Origin: Chloroflexota bacterium
Lineage (GTDB): Bacteria; Chloroflexota; Anaerolineae; Aggregatilineales; Phototrophicaceae
Direction of reading: 5' to 3'
NCBI GenBank assembly: GCA_011523735.1
Contig: WTGB01000128.1
Span: 124,001 to 188,000 of the forward strand
Length of the DNA stretch: 64,000 nt
Shown here: positions 38,074 to 46,670 of the stretch, piece by piece
Layout of the letters: every line of letters begins with the position of its first letter
Position numbering within the stretch: position 1 is the stretch's first letter
The notes under the pieces: generated by a model
Told to the model about the DNA's origin: nothing
Seen by the model: the letters and a program-made list of their open reading frames with translations, nothing else
The model's database searches: none
Program-made: the position numbers and the translations under genes

Positions 38074-38961
38074 TCAGCTATCAAGACCTTGGCTGCGCTG
38101 GGCCGCCTTCAGCGTATTCGCCAATAACATCGTAATGGTCATGGGACCAACACCGCCCGGCACCTTGGTAATGTGACCCGCCACCATCTTCGCCGCCTCG
38201 AAATCCACATCGCCGACATAGCGATAGCCCTTTTCGGCCGCCGGATCCGGGACGGAGTTGGAGCCGACATCAATGACAACGGCACCGGGCTTCAACCAAT
38301 CGCCTTTGACAAACTCGGGGCGCCCGACTGCCGCCACGACGATGTCAGCGCGCTTGACGACAAGTGACAGGTCTCGCGTCCGGCTATGGCATATCGTCAC
38401 GGTGGCATTGGCATTGGTCAGCATCAGCGCGACCGGCAGTCCAACAATGTTGCTGCGACCGATCACCACCGCCTCTGCCCCCTCTATTTGTGCGCCGGTC
38501 TCATTAATGAGCACCATGACGCCGGTAGGTGTGGCCGGCGTGAAACTCGGCTCGCGTCCCCGCATGCCCAGCCGACCCAGGTTCATCGGATGGATGCCAT
38601 CGACATCTTTCGCCAAGCTCAGCTCGTTGAGGACCGCCTCTTCGTCAATATGATCCGGCATAGGCAATTGCACCAGGATGCCATGAATCATTGGATCGGC
38701 GTTATAGCCGCGAACGGCATCCTCCACCTCGTCTTGCGTAGCTGTAGCGGGCAGGATCTCCGCCTTTGAATGGATGCCGACCCGCTGGCAGGCGCGTCGT
38801 TTCATCCGCACATACATGGCTGAGGCTGAGTCATCGCCGACCAGAACGACACCCAACCCGGGTACGATTCCCGTGCTGGTTTCAAAATCTACGACTCGCT
38901 CACCGATTTCGCCTTGCAGGCGCTTGGCCACCGCCCGTCCGTCAATGATTTCCGCCGGCAT
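38074..38961 (-). CDS. folD: Methylenetetrahydrofolate dehydrogenase / methenyltetrahydrofolate cyclohydrolase
   Basis: A bifunctional one-carbon enzyme interconverting methylene-, methenyl- and formyl-tetrahydrofolate. The 295-residue protein has the catalytic Lys region ASAMYVRMKRRACQ, VQLPMPDHI, KDVDGIHPMNLG, the NADP-site VIGRSNIVGLPVALML and the terminal VPGGVGPMT. AAAGGAAAG precedes the ATG. It is the first gene of the 26 kb minus-strand run; purine ring breakdown through formimino- or formyl-folate would deliver its substrates, which may explain the position. An adjacent housekeeping role is equally possible. Confidence 0.96.
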   Translation of the reverse strand: MPAEIIDGRAVAKRLQGEIGERVVDFETSTGIVPGLGVVLVGDDSASAMYVRMKRRACQRVGIHSKAEILPATATQDEVEDAVRGYNADPMIHGILVQLPMPDHIDEEAVLNELSLAKDVDGIHPMNLGRLGMRGREPSFTPATPTGVMVLINETGAQIEGAEAVVIGRSNIVGLPVALMLTNANATVTICHSRTRDLSLVVKRADIVVAAVGRPEFVKGDWLKPGAVVIDVGSNSVPDPAAEKGYRYVGDVDFEAAKMVAGHITKVPGGVGPMTITMLLANTLKAAQRSQGLDS

Positions 38962-39137
38962 CCCGCTTTCCTTTCTTTTGAGATTCGATTTCTGGTCGTG
39001 CCATATCGCTGCTGTACCCTAGTATTGCAGCTTCGCTAACCGCCACATGAAGAACCGAAGCCCGCTTAACTATGGAGAAGTGTCATTCCACTTGCTACAC
39101 TTAGGCGTACCATTCTCTCATGTTAGGATAACACACA

Positions 39138-39755
39138 GTGAGCGCTTGTGAGAAACTTCGGGGCCTCATCTTTGCCATGATTGGACCGGGCGGCGCCGGC
39201 AAGAATGCTATCATGAAGGCGCTTATTGCCGAGTTCAGCAATGTACAACAATTGGCCACCGCCACGACCCGGCCGATGCGCAGCGATGAAGTACAAGGAC
39301 GGGAACACCTCTTTCTCAGCCGGGCAGAATTTGCGCGAATGGTTGATCTCGATGAGTTGCTTGAATATCAGGAAGTGACGCCAGGCAAATTCTACGGCAT
39401 TCCGCGCCAGACCGTCGCTGATGCCTTGACCGATGGCGCTGTCCGAGTCGCCGACATTGATGTACTCGGCGCGAAAGTGCTGGCGCAAGCCTTTAGCGAA
39501 AATGTAGTACAGATATATATCACAGTGCCGGGCGGGGAAATCGCGCAACAGCTGGCGGTATTGCGACAGAGAATGCAAGATCGCGCAGACCGGAATACCG
39601 ATATCGAGGAACGTCTGGCGCGAGCGAAGACGCTGGAACTACCCTATCAAGACGAATGCGATTATGTCGTCGTGAATGACGAGTTGTCGCAGGCGATAAG
39701 CTGTACGCGGGCCATTGTCAAACGCGAACTGGCTGCCCGTGGACTATTGAAATAG
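39138..39755 (+). CDS. gmk: Guanylate kinase-family protein
   Basis: A 205-residue nucleoside monophosphate kinase of the Gmk family, phosphorylating GMP to GDP. It starts at GTG 39138. After the P-loop come ATATTRPMRSDEVQGREH (GMP-binding arginines), ELLEYQEVTPGKFYGIPR and the lid-like NTDIEERLARA. The P-loop reads GPGGAGKN where GxxGxGKS/T is usual, so the Mg2+-coordinating Ser/Thr is replaced by Asn, and the Tyr of the GxxYxF motif is Leu. These changes make altered activity possible. It is divergent from folD and 5 bases upstream of ygfZ. Confidence 0.82.
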   Translation: MSACEKLRGLIFAMIGPGGAGKNAIMKALIAEFSNVQQLATATTRPMRSDEVQGREHLFLSRAEFARMVDLDELLEYQEVTPGKFYGIPRQTVADALTDGAVRVADIDVLGAKVLAQAFSENVVQIYITVPGGEIAQQLAVLRQRMQDRADRNTDIEERLARAKTLELPYQDECDYVVVNDELSQAISCTRAIVKRELAARGLLK

Positions 39756-39760
39756 CCGAA

Positions 39761-40840
39761 ATGAATTCCTTGGGCGAGCATCATCTGAGGCTGGGCGCGA
39801 ATCTGGCGCCCGATCAAATTCCGCTGGATTACGGTGATTTGAGGGCGGAATTCGATTCCGCCTTGAATGGTGCTATCCTGCTCGATCGCTCTCATGAAGG
39901 GCGTATTCTCTTGAGCGGACGTGACCGCCTGAACCTGGTTAATCGCATGTCAACCAACGATGTCGCGGGGCTGGCAATCAACGAAGGTTGTGCGACGGTA
40001 TTCACCAATGCCAACGCACGAATATTGTTTAGAGCTGTCTGCTTAAGCCGGCCGGAGGGATTGCTGCTTATCAGCGAAGCGGGTCAAGGCGGCGCTCTGG
40101 TAGCCTTCTTGCGGCGCAACATATTTTTTGGCGACCAGGTCGCCGTCAGCGATATCAGCGGGACGACAAGCCAATTCGCCATTCATGGAGCGAGCGCTCA
40201 GCGCGTCATAGAAGCGCTTTCGGCGGAGGGTGCAGATTTGCCCCTGATGGGCAGCGCCGATTTGGAAGCTGTCGGCTCCCAGTTCACGCTGGCGCGGCGG
40301 AAACCGATATATGGCGAGCATTGGCTTGTGATCTGCTCCGCTGAGAATGCCAGAGCCCTGCATCGCCTGCTGTTGCAAAAGGGGGCAGCAAGCGGTTTGA
40401 AACCAGCCGGTTCCCTAACGTACAATGCCTTACGCATACGCAGCGGTCGACCAGCCGCGCTCGAACTGTCGGCTGACTACATTCCGCTGGAAGTCGGGCT
40501 CTGGGACGAAGTCAGTTTCAGCAAAGGCTGTTACACCGGGCAAGAAATCATTGCTCGCATGGAGAGCCGCGGGCGCCTGGCCAAAGCCCTCGTGAAACTG
40601 GCTATGTCGAGCATAGTCGCGGCGCCGGCGACAGTTTACGTCGAGGGCAGAGCGATCGGCCTACTGACCAGCAGTGTCAAAGCTGCCAATGGCGAGAGCT
40701 ACGGGCTTGCCGTCGTCAGGCTCAATTACGCTCGACCTGGCATGAGATTAAACATCGGAGAAGAAAGTGTTGAGGCAATGGTAATCGAATTCGCCGGTAC
40801 TCAACCCCCTTATGTGGCGCAGTTACTTCAAGAGGAGTAA
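39761..40840 (+). CDS. ygfZ: YgfZ/GcvT-domain folate-binding protein
   Basis: A tetrahydrofolate-dependent protein needed for maintenance of certain iron-sulfur enzymes. The 359-residue sequence has the GcvT-like N-terminal domain (GAILLDRSHEGRILLSGRDR, NRMSTNDVAGL) and the diagnostic motif KGCYTGQEIIARMESRG around residue 260. It lies 5 bases after the guanylate-kinase gene and is probably cotranscribed with it. The Fe-S molybdenum hydroxylase nearby could be a client, but YgfZ is widespread. Confidence 0.92.
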   Translation: MNSLGEHHLRLGANLAPDQIPLDYGDLRAEFDSALNGAILLDRSHEGRILLSGRDRLNLVNRMSTNDVAGLAINEGCATVFTNANARILFRAVCLSRPEGLLLISEAGQGGALVAFLRRNIFFGDQVAVSDISGTTSQFAIHGASAQRVIEALSAEGADLPLMGSADLEAVGSQFTLARRKPIYGEHWLVICSAENARALHRLLLQKGAASGLKPAGSLTYNALRIRSGRPAALELSADYIPLEVGLWDEVSFSKGCYTGQEIIARMESRGRLAKALVKLAMSSIVAAPATVYVEGRAIGLLTSSVKAANGESYGLAVVRLNYARPGMRLNIGEESVEAMVIEFAGTQPPYVAQLLQEE

Positions 40841-40867
40841 GTGTCGACAACATCGTTTAGGGCAGCG

Positions 40868-41332
40868 TCAATCCAGCGCCGGCGGTGGACCGTCAAAGAA
40901 AAGAGCCCACCACAGCTCCCAATTCGCCGGTTCGGGCAAGGTCGTTTCAAAGTCAACCAGTCGCCGGGCGGACGCGGGCGCGTTGTCTTGAAGTCCCAGG
41001 CTCTGCGGCAGGATCAAGACTTCGCCCTCCCGAACCATCTTGCCTTCATCGCGCGCCCAAAATTCAACGTAGGCATCACTTTTGACATAATTTAGCTCGA
41101 CGATTAAAGACTTCTGTTCCGCAAGCAGCAAATCGATTTCATGTATAAATTCGTCGTGAATGCGGCCGAGATCGCGATCCAGTTTGATACGGCTGCTAAA
41201 ATTCAAAGCTAGGATTAGTCCGATGGTCAAGGCGACTGCCAATATCAACTGAATGCTTGTCAAGCGACGGCCCGTGTCACGCCGCCGCGGAAGAACCGTT
41301 TCTGTTCCGCTGCTTATGCCGGCTTCCGCCAT
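40868..41332 (-). CDS. FtsB/DivIC-like septum formation initiator protein
   Basis: A 154-residue single-pass membrane protein: basic cytoplasmic N terminus (PRRRDTGRRL), a transmembrane helix at about residues 25-45, a short coiled coil (ELNYVKSDAYVEFWARDEG) and KMVREGEVLILP, which is the conserved end of FtsB/DivIC domains. Such proteins link FtsQ/DivIB and FtsL in the divisome. It is longer than typical FtsB (about 100 residues) because of the Pro-rich C-terminal tail. It converges with ygfZ with 27 bases between. Confidence 0.75.
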   Translation of the reverse strand: MAEAGISSGTETVLPRRRDTGRRLTSIQLILAVALTIGLILALNFSSRIKLDRDLGRIHDEFIHEIDLLLAEQKSLIVELNYVKSDAYVEFWARDEGKMVREGEVLILPQSLGLQDNAPASARRLVDFETTLPEPANWELWWALFFDGPPPALD

Positions 41333-41548
41333 TGTCGATCGCCTCTACCCTGCAACACTATCTTATATCAGCGTCGCGAATCCGCCAGCGCATGTGAATA
41401 GCTTTTACAACGCCGGGCGAAATCTCAAAGTATTAGGCTGCGTCACGCTTTAGACAGGCGGTTCGCACCACAGAGCCGGTCACCCGAACGCTGTTGGTTA
41501 AAATAGCGCGAATTGCGTTGCGGGCTTGAAGAACATAGTGATTCGGTC

Positions 41549-41578
41549 AAAAAAGGAAGCTCGGCGCGCACCGAGCTT
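41549..41578 (-). terminator. Rho-independent terminator of tRNA-Leu
   Basis: On the minus strand an 8-bp stem AAGCTCGG/CCGAGCTT with a 6-base loop is followed, after CC, by six T. It lies 7 bases beyond the tRNA 3' end. Confidence 0.85.
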
Positions 41579-41584
41579 GATTGA

Positions 41585-41668
41585 TGCCGAAGGTGGGAGT
41601 CGAACCCACACTCCCCGAAGAGAACTACGCCCTGAACGTAGCGCGTCTGCCAATTCCGCCACTTCGGC
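41585..41668 (-). tRNA. tRNA-Leu (anticodon CAG)
   Basis: An 84-base tRNA read on the minus strand. The acceptor stem is GCCGAAG paired with CTTCGGC plus discriminator A, the D arm contains GGCAGACGC, and the anticodon stem CTACG/CGTAG encloses loop TTCAGGG with anticodon CAG. A long class II variable arm and the T arm GTGGG-TTCGACT-CCCAC follow. The CCA end is not encoded. A promoter (41684-41711) and a terminator flank it, so it is a monocistronic unit. Confidence 0.97.
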
Positions 41669-41683
41669 AAGCGAGTAATCAGC

Positions 41684-41711
41684 AGTATAGTCGCTACTAT
41701 CGAGATGTCAA
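41684..41711 (-). promoter_or_regulatory. Promoter of tRNA-Leu
   Basis: On the minus strand a perfect TTGACA (41711-41706), 16 bases, then TATACT (41689-41684, 5 of 6). The tRNA 5' end is 16 bases downstream of the -10. Confidence 0.7.
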
Positions 41712-41778
41712 TATTCTACTCGGACACGTATTGTCAAATCGGCGTCGCTGTTATCGCCGACACATTGATATGTATTGA

Positions 41779-42816
41779 CTAACGGAGCTTGTAGTGGATG
41801 TCTGATATATCGCGCAGACGCCGGGCCGCCTGTTCCGGGGTGATATCGCGCTGCGGTTCCGCCAACATCTCGTAACCGACCATGAACTTCTTGACCGAAG
41901 CCGAACGCAAGAGCGGCGGATAAAAATGCGCGTGCAGTTGCCAATGACTATTGTCGCCGCCGTTGTAGGGCGCGCCATGCCAGCCCATGGAATAAGGAAA
42001 CGGCACTTCGAATAGATTGTCATACTTGACGAGCAGTTGCTTCAGAATCCGTGCCAAATCAAGACGTTGCGAGGTATCCAGGTCCGGCAGGCGCCGCAGA
42101 GGAAACCTCGGCAGGATCAAAGTCTCGAAGGGCCAGACCGCCCAAAACGGTACCAGAACCAGCCAGCTTGCATTCTCGATCACCAGCCGTTCGCTGCGTT
42201 CTCGCTCCTGTGCCGCATAGTCCAACAGCAGGTTTCCGCCGAAGCGCTCATAGTAGGCGCGCTGCTGGCTGTCTTCCTTAGTTGGGAATGTGCCCGGGCT
42301 GTCAGTCGCCCAGATTTGGCCGTGCGGGTGCGGGTTGGAGGCGCCCATCATAGCGCCGCGGTTCTCGAAGATCTGGACCCAACTGAACCGGTCGCCAAGT
42401 TCCTGCGTCTGCTCCGACCAGAGTTCCACCACGCGCCTGATATCTGGCAGCGCCATTTGCGCCAGGGTCAAGTCATGGCGCGGTGAAAAGCAGATCACCC
42501 TCGCTTCGCCCCGAACCGACTTGAGTTTGAAAAGCGAACTGGCGCGGCTATCCATGTCAGGAACATGTGGCAATACCGCAGAATAATCGTTTACGAAGAC
42601 AAATGTGGAATCGTAATCCGGATTGCGGTCGCCATTGGCGCGCAGGTTGCCGGGACAGAGATAGCAATTGGGATCATACCTGGGACGATTGTCGCAGACT
42701 GGATCTTCAAGTCCGCCTTGCCATGGACGTTTGGCGCGATGCGGAGAGACCAGAATCCATTCGTCTAGTAGTGGGTTGTAGCGCCGATGCGGGTGCTCGC
42801 TGAAGTCGAAAGCCAT
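41779..42816 (-). CDS. galT: Galactose-1-phosphate uridylyltransferase
   Basis: It exchanges UMP between UDP-glucose and galactose 1-phosphate (Leloir pathway). The 345-residue HIT-superfamily protein has [23 protein letters not shown] at the start, [18 protein letters not shown] with the catalytic HPH triad, and [11 protein letters not shown] near the end. It lies 3 bases after the MaoC gene, and 0.8 kb downstream of a malEFG-type sugar importer terminator. No galK or galE is seen in the window. Confidence 0.95.
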   Translation of the reverse strand: MAFDFSEHPHRRYNPLLDEWILVSPHRAKRPWQGGLEDPVCDNRPRYDPNCYLCPGNLRANGDRNPDYDSTFVFVNDYSAVLPHVPDMDSRASSLFKLKSVRGEARVICFSPRHDLTLAQMALPDIRRVVELWSEQTQELGDRFSWVQIFENRGAMMGASNPHPHGQIWATDSPGTFPTKEDSQQRAYYERFGGNLLLDYAAQERERSERLVIENASWLVLVPFWAVWPFETLILPRFPLRRLPDLDTSQRLDLARILKQLLVKYDNLFEVPFPYSMGWHGAPYNGGDNSHWQLHAHFYPPLLRSASVKKFMVGYEMLAEPQRDITPEQAARRLRDISDIHYKLR

Positions 42817-42819
42817 CGG

Positions 42820-43701
42820 TCAGTCTTTGATGCGCGCGCAACCGTGGCTCAACACAACCGCGTCGCGTTCCTTAACTTGCGTCCGAAAGCGAACTTCGCT
42901 TGGGCTGTGTTGCCACATTTCTGTAAGCAATGTCTCGCCCGGAAAAACATGATATGAAAAGCGGACATCCAGGCTATGCAAGCGATGCGCATCGTTTTCA
43001 CAAAAGCGCTTAATTATGGCGCGAGCCGCAAAGCCATAAGTACATAGGCCGTGCAATATTGGCCGATCATAACCGCCGACTGCCGCCATCGAGGGATCGG
43101 CGTGCAGGGGATTCGCATCGCCGCAGAGACGATAAACCAGCGCCTGCTTTGTCAGCGTCGGCTCCTCGTGAACACTATCGGGTGTCCTGTGGGGCAAATC
43201 GACTTTTCGGCTCGTGCCGCGCTCGCCTCCGAACCCGCCCATCCCGCGCATGAACAGCGACATCCGCGCGATTGCGAGCAAGTCGCCGGCCTGATCACAA
43301 CTGCTGATCTCTACGACAAGTAGCAGTCCGCTGCCCTTATCTTGAATATCGCGTATCGTGCAGATCGAATCGACTGTCGCGGCGTGCGGCAGGGGTTTCA
43401 TGACGTACAACTGTTGTTCACCGTGAACCAGTATCATGGGGTTGTAGCTGATGCCAGCGATCTCGCCCTGCAGAAAGAGGCTGTGCAAGTCGCGCGAGAA
43501 AAGCGCAGCGAAAGTCGGCAGGACTTGAAAGTCATTGCTGCGCTCATAGACGAATTTCAGTTCGTCGGCATCAAGCGGGTCCGACGGCGCGCCAACGCCC
43601 AGCGCGTAAAGCACGGCATCCCGCTCGCAGTATGTGTAGCTCGTCCGCCCGATTTCTTGTCCTATTGCCTGGTTGACTGTCGTCAATGAGGGGGGTGACA
43701 T
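42820..43701 (-). CDS. MaoC-family (R)-hydratase, double hot-dog type
   Basis: A 293-residue enoyl-CoA hydratase of the MaoC/peroxisomal MFE-2 hydratase type. The N-terminal half is a degenerate hot-dog domain (SYTYCERDAVLYALGVGA), and the C-terminal half has the hydratase-2 motif YRLCGDANPLHADPSMA with DRPILHGLCTYGFAA. It would hydrate trans-2-enoyl-CoA to (R)-3-hydroxyacyl-CoA. ATG 43701 follows a purine-rich stretch and avoids an upstream extension over the malG terminator. It is cotranscribed with galT, although the two have no obvious link. Confidence 0.87.
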   Translation of the reverse strand: MSPPSLTTVNQAIGQEIGRTSYTYCERDAVLYALGVGAPSDPLDADELKFVYERSNDFQVLPTFAALFSRDLHSLFLQGEIAGISYNPMILVHGEQQLYVMKPLPHAATVDSICTIRDIQDKGSGLLLVVEISSCDQAGDLLAIARMSLFMRGMGGFGGERGTSRKVDLPHRTPDSVHEEPTLTKQALVYRLCGDANPLHADPSMAAVGGYDRPILHGLCTYGFAARAIIKRFCENDAHRLHSLDVRFSYHVFPGETLLTEMWQHSPSEVRFRTQVKERDAVVLSHGCARIKD

Positions 43702-43745
43702 TTCAGCATGCCTCGTTTCATGGGCACCGGGAAAAGTATAGCGAC

Positions 43746-43781
43746 AAAAAAGAGAGAGCGCGCCGTTGAGCAGCACTCTCT
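43746..43781 (-). terminator. Rho-independent terminator after malG
   Basis: On the minus strand AGAGAGTGC pairs with GCGCTCTCT (one G-T pair, loop of 11 bases) and is followed closely by a run of T. It lies 22 bases past the malG stop and separates the mal operon from the MaoC-galT pair. Confidence 0.75.
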
Positions 43782-43803
43782 TTACAAAGGCTGCCCTATT
43801 GGT

Positions 43804-44913
43804 TTATCCCTTGACAGCGCCTTGCGTCAGGCCGCCGACGATTTGATCTTGCAGGGATAAATAGATGACCAAGCTCGGCAGCGCGCCGATGACAGCTCCG
43901 GCGGCAAATACACCCCAATCTTGACCAAAGGTGGCGCTGATAAATTGCCACAAGCCAACCATCAGCGTCCAACTGTCTTTATCGCGCAGCAAAACTCGCG
44001 CCAGAACAAATTCGTTGTAAATGCCGATGAAGGACAAGATGCCAACCACCACCAGCACTGGCCGAACGAGTGGGAAAATCAAGCGCCAATATACTTGCCA
44101 ATGGTTTGCGCCATCGACCATCGCGGATTCATCAATATCGCGCGGGACAGAATCAAAGAAGCCTTTCATCAGCCAGATATTGATTCCCATCGCCCCGCCG
44201 ATGTAAACCAGGATCAAACCGCCGGCTGTGTTCAAGCCGAAGAAAGGAATATGATTGCCGATCTGCTGCAGCATCAGAAAGATCGCTACCATGGACAGGA
44301 GATTGGGGAAGACTTGCACCAGCAGGATCAAGACCAGCAGGTTGCGCCGCCCGGCAAAGCGAAAACGGGAGAAGGAATAGGCGCTGAAGGCGGTGATGAG
44401 CACTATGATGACTGAGCTCACACTGGCGATCACAACCGAGTTGAACATCCAGCGCATGAACGGTTTGCGCTCTGTGTTAAGCAGGGTGTCCACATTGATG
44501 AGATAACTTGAGCGAATATCGTACAAAGCATCGCCGGTTTGGAAGGTCTCGCCGACGGCATATCTGATATTCTTCACATAGCCATTTTTCGGCGCGCGCA
44601 GTTCTTTCTCTTCGCCATCTATCTCAACGAGCAGGATCATTTCGGCGCTTCGCTCCACCCTTTTGCCCTCGGGCGAGGCGATACGCAGGAGTTTGCCAGG
44701 CGCCTCGGCGCTGATGGTGCGCGTCTCCGGCAAGGGCGGAATAACCGTTTGCGAGCTCATGGACTGGCTGGGGTTTAGCGCGGCGGAGATGACCCAGACA
44801 ATAGGAAAGAGCGCGAAGATCACTGCGGCGACCAGGATGAGGATCTGCACAGCTAGTTGGATGTTTTCGGCCGGGCGATAAGACTTGCGTTCCGCATTCT
44901 TTCTCTTAGACAT
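43804..44913 (-). CDS. malG: Maltose/maltodextrin-type ABC transporter permease MalG with an inserted biotinyl/lipoyl-like domain
   Basis: A 369-residue inner-membrane permease. The core is MalG: transmembrane helix at about 20-45, ALNPSQS, then from residue 150 MRWMFNSVVIASVSS, the EAA-like coupling loop (IDESAMVDGANHWQVYWRLIFP) and VARVLLRDKD-like helices. It is about 70 residues longer than E. coli MalG. The extra part (about 62-135) fills the first extracytoplasmic loop and reads as a lipoyl/biotinyl-like beta fold: GKLLRIASPEGKRV, LRAPKNGYVKNIRYAVGE, QTGDALYDI. The lysine of AxKM is not present, so it is not obviously modified. It overlaps malF by 8 bases. Confidence 0.9.
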   Translation of the reverse strand: MSKRKNAERKSYRPAENIQLAVQILILVAAVIFALFPIVWVISAALNPSQSMSSQTVIPPLPETRTISAEAPGKLLRIASPEGKRVERSAEMILLVEIDGEEKELRAPKNGYVKNIRYAVGETFQTGDALYDIRSSYLINVDTLLNTERKPFMRWMFNSVVIASVSSVIIVLITAFSAYSFSRFRFAGRRNLLVLILLVQVFPNLLSMVAIFLMLQQIGNHIPFFGLNTAGGLILVYIGGAMGINIWLMKGFFDSVPRDIDESAMVDGANHWQVYWRLIFPLVRPVLVVVGILSFIGIYNEFVLARVLLRDKDSWTLMVGLWQFISATFGQDWGVFAAGAVIGALPSLVIYLSLQDQIVGGLTQGAVKG

Positions 44914-46528
44914 TTTCCGATGTCTCCTCCCAGCCTTTGGTCAGCCGATACTGCAGCAGGGTAACAGCCGCGACCATCAGGAAAATGATGATGGTAATGG
45001 CGGATGCCAAGCCGAAATCGGCGCCGCGCCCGCCACCGAAGGCCAGGCGAAAGGCGTAACTGATGAGAATGTCCGTATGTCCAGCCGGCAAGGTGCCCGC
45101 CTCCACCATCGGCGGACCGCCTTGGTTGAATGCCTCGATGAGCACAAAATTGTTGAAGTTGTAAGTGAAGGAGGCGATCAGCAGGGGACCGACCGCGACC
45201 AAGAGCAACGGCAGCGTCAAGTCGCGGAATTTGTTCCACCAGCCGGCGCCATCGACCTCAGCCGCCTCGTACATATCAGACGGAATCGCCGCCAGCGCGC
45301 CGCTGCAAACCAGCATAAAATAGGGATAGCCCAGCCACAGATTAACGAGCAGGATGCCCGCTTTTGCCCAGCCGGGATCAATGAAGAAAGGCGGCGGCTC
45401 CAAGCCAATGGCGCGAAGTATGTTGGAAACCACACCCAAGTTTGGGTTGAGCATGCCTTTCCAGACCGCCACCGATATGAGCCCCGGTATCGCCCAGGGC
45501 ACGATGAGCAAGGTGCGGAAGGCGCGGCGGAAGGGTATTCGCCGGTTCTGCAAGATGAGGGCAAAAAACAACCCGGCCGTAAAGGTAGAAAGCACGGAAA
45601 GGAGAGAAAAACTGATCGTCCAGAGGAAGATTCTCGTCAAGGGGATGCGGATGTCGTCCCGCTCGAGGAAGCTGCGATAATTCTTCAAGCCGATGCCGGC
45701 GATGAAGCCGGTGCGCAGGGTTTCGCCAGCGTCATTCTGGAATTGACCGGTTCGATAGATTGCTCCGTCCGCATCCCTGCCCGTCTCGTAAACCGGATGA
45801 AATATCGAGCCGGTTTCCCGATCCAACACAGCGTCCTGCTCAGCTTGATACACGTAGCGCTGCGCGAATTCCCCGGCGCTTTTGCGCCCGGCAATGCCAA
45901 TCGGCGCCGATTCAGCGCCAAAGGCCAGGTCTTGCGCTTCGCCACTGGCGCGCAGGGATTCAGCCCGGCTCAGCTTACGATAGCCCTGATGCTCTTCCGG
46001 TTTGTCCGCGCCCGCGGGGACATCAATTACCGGGGCGAAGTCATTCATAGTGGCGAAGTAGTATTTATCGCCATCATTTTCATCTGTAAGCCAGAGCGCG
46101 TATTCGCCACTCGCATTTTGATAAAGATCCCAAGCATATACTTTGCCGCCTTCCGGCACATAGGACTCGCGGGACAAGAGCTTGATGACCTGCGATTTGG
46201 TCAACAAGTTGCCATCGCCATAATTCGTAAAAGACACATAGACTGTATAGGCAATGGGATAGACGACCAACAGACACATCAAAGCAAGCGCCGGCGCGAT
46301 CCAACGCAAGGCGTACAGATCTCGGCGCAGGTTGATGACATTGACCATCAGCGTGACCAAGCCGACCGTGATCGCCAATTCCCAGACGCCATCAGAGGCG
46401 AAGGCATAGACGAGAAACAGGGCGAAAGCATCGACAATCATCAAGCACAAATAAACAACCCCCAGCCGCAATATCGCCGCCGGACCGAAACTCTCCCGTT
46501 TGCGTTTTTCCGGTGAATTCTCATTCAT
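44906..46528 (-). CDS. malF: Maltose/maltodextrin-type ABC transporter permease MalF
   Basis: A 540-residue permease with three N-terminal transmembrane helices, a large extracytoplasmic P2-like loop (about residues 100-275), then a core of five helices with the coupling motif IPSDMYEAAEVDGAGWWNKFRDLTLP. The TSFSLLSVLS-like and GYPYFMLVCSGAL stretches match MalF. It pairs with MalG. An intergenic hairpin with a T-run (46592-46625) lies between malE and malF and would reduce permease output relative to the binding protein. No MalK ATPase is encoded nearby. Confidence 0.93.
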   Translation of the reverse strand: MNENSPEKRKRESFGPAAILRLGVVYLCLMIVDAFALFLVYAFASDGVWELAITVGLVTLMVNVINLRRDLYALRWIAPALALMCLLVVYPIAYTVYVSFTNYGDGNLLTKSQVIKLLSRESYVPEGGKVYAWDLYQNASGEYALWLTDENDGDKYYFATMNDFAPVIDVPAGADKPEEHQGYRKLSRAESLRASGEAQDLAFGAESAPIGIAGRKSAGEFAQRYVYQAEQDAVLDRETGSIFHPVYETGRDADGAIYRTGQFQNDAGETLRTGFIAGIGLKNYRSFLERDDIRIPLTRIFLWTISFSLLSVLSTFTAGLFFALILQNRRIPFRRAFRTLLIVPWAIPGLISVAVWKGMLNPNLGVVSNILRAIGLEPPPFFIDPGWAKAGILLVNLWLGYPYFMLVCSGALAAIPSDMYEAAEVDGAGWWNKFRDLTLPLLLVAVGPLLIASFTYNFNNFVLIEAFNQGGPPMVEAGTLPAGHTDILISYAFRLAFGGGRGADFGLASAITIIIFLMVAAVTLLQYRLTKGWEETSENV

Positions 46529-46591
46529 AGAAGGCGGTCCTTGAGCGTGCGGCTCGGCGACCTAATCCTTTCTACTCATTGGGGTTGGAAA

Positions 46592-46625
46592 CAAAAACGG
46601 AGGGTACCCTCAGGGCGATCCTCCG
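46592..46625 (-). terminator. Terminator/attenuator between malE and malF
   Basis: Minus strand: stem CGGAGG/CCTCCG with an inner CCCT-GAGGG part, followed by TTTTTG. It lies about 45 bases past the malE stop and 64 bases before malF. It resembles a partial terminator that lets most transcripts stop after the abundant binding protein. Confidence 0.7.
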
Positions 46626-46670
46626 CTTTCAAGTTATTCACGTGTTCCGCGTATTGACAGACAGCCTGGC

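Noticed and set aside
44885-46516. 543-residue open frame on the plus strand opposite malF
   Set aside because: It is fully antisense to a clear MalF gene; composition is an Arg/Asp/Gln-rich mirror of the sense codons, with no family motif and no ribosome site.
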